The notes beneath the pieces are model-generated. The model did no database searches. It worked only from the letters and a program-made list of their open reading frames with translations, and was not told the DNA's origin. From an uncultured Clostridia bacterium (GTDB taxonomy: Bacteria > Bacillota > Clostridia > Oscillospirales > Acutalibacteraceae), in assembly GCA_937915775.1 (NCBI GenBank), contig CALGGQ010000182.1:1-6326 (forward strand): a stretch of 6,326 bases of DNA, in the 5' to 3' direction. A program made the position numbers and the translations under genes. Shown one piece after another: positions 5,962-6,326 of the stretch; the first letter of the stretch is position 1, and each line of letters starts with the position of its first letter.

Positions 5962-6326
5962 TTTACAATCCACAAGATATACATAAATATATTCCAATAG
6001 ATAAATATGATTTTTTTTGCATAAATCATCAAAAAGAAAATTTTTGTGCTTATTGTAAAACATGTAAGGAAGATATATGTTATTTATGTCTTCGAGAAAA
6101 ATTGCATGAAGGTCATACGGTGCTTTTGTATAATAAAATATATAACGAAAAAAAAATGGAAGAATTTTATAAAAAAGGGATGAAGCTTTGCCAAGAGAAA
6201 ATTGAACATAATAGAACAATATCGAATAAAGTATTAAAAAAATTTAAAAAAAGTGAATTAAAAGATGAAAAAAGAATAAGTGACTTAAATGAATTTCATA
6301 ATAAATTTATTTTAGAAACGTTAGAT
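5904..6326 (+). CDS. Fragment of a tandem B-box zinc-finger/coiled-coil protein of eukaryotic type (partial at both ends)
   Basis: The frame is open from a TGA at 5889 to the window end, with about 141 plausible codons from 5904. The first zinc finger is partial: FCERCKKLYCPKCLKSEH, i.e. C-x2-C-x4-C-x2-C-x4-H. The second is a complete B-box type 2: FCINH (C-x2-H), then CKTCKEDICYLC (C-x2-C-x4-C-x2-C) and LREKLHEGH (x5-H-x2-H). A Lys/Glu-rich, probably coiled-coil stretch follows (from ~6130). B-boxes with coiled coils are a TRIM-like arrangement known from eukaryotes. The ATG at 5958 has no ribosome binding site and lies between the two fingers, so it is not a convincing bacterial start. Codon use is extremely A/T-biased (AAA, ATA, TAT, TTA). 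The source could be an AT-rich protist or anaerobic fungus; I cannot say which. Confidence 0.7.

Noticed and set aside
5944..6219. 91-residue minus-strand frame in the AT-rich end
   Set aside because: It is opposite the B-box frame, which has meaningful Cys/His spacing. The minus product is a Phe/Tyr-rich reverse of Lys/Glu codons.
5958..6326. ATG at 5958 as the start of a complete bacterial gene
   Set aside because: There is no ribosome binding site before it, the frame is open upstream through more zinc-finger residues, and the ATG falls between two fingers.
1..6326. CRISPR array, tRNA, rRNA, insertion sequence, toxin-antitoxin or defence system
   Set aside because: No regularly spaced palindromic repeats, tRNA-like folds, transposase or nuclease sequences were seen on either strand. 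The intergenic gaps are short and explained by promoters and hairpins.

Overview
The window reads as a piece of a Gram-positive anaerobe of the Clostridia (Ruminococcaceae/Oscillospiraceae-like). The last ~400 bases do not fit that organism. The assignment rests on the style of the large secreted protein (signal peptide, SLH-like N-terminus, GH...CT..G...CxxC repeats, C-terminal FN3-like domain), on the four-cysteine form of ribosomal protein L28, and on the recA-recX-rimO gene order. It is a family-level judgement from reading, not from a database search.

Layout. Bases 1-2713 (+) hold a very large surface/secreted protein that lacks only its extreme N-terminus. Bases 2714-2785 carry two hairpins; the second is a strong bidirectional terminator shared with the convergent gene. 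Bases 2786-2971 (-) are rpmB (L28). Bases 2972-3155 are a divergent promoter region with a good sigma-A-type promoter on each strand and two AT-only inverted repeats. Bases 3156-4949 (+) are recA and recX. These are separated by 33 bases that contain a perfect 9-bp hairpin and, inside it, a four-codon leader-like reading frame. rimO starts at 4936, overlapping the end of recX by 14 bases.

rimO breaks off after about residue 329 of an expected ~440. At about 5904-5922 the sequence switches to DNA of about 22% GC (85 of 386 bases by hand count over 5941-6326). The rimO sequence just before it is about 49% GC (148 of 300 over 5401-5700). The AT-rich part encodes, in another frame and open to the window end, the interior of a tandem B-box zinc-finger/coiled-coil protein of eukaryotic type. 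The switch falls in about 19 bases that read sensibly both as rimO (FVKDVK) and as B-box (FCERCK). That is the signature expected when two unrelated sequences are joined through a shared short k-mer. I therefore consider the right end most likely a chimera between a bacterial genome and an AT-rich eukaryote from the same sample, not a transferred gene.

Functionally, recA and recX form a recombination/repair unit: the RecA recombinase and its modulator. rimO (S12 methylthiotransferase) is co-transcribed. rpmB is a separate ribosomal gene sharing the upstream region. I see no undescribed defence or mobile system. The observations most worth checking are the chimeric end, the recA-recX leader/hairpin, and the absence of a canonical LexA box upstream of recA.
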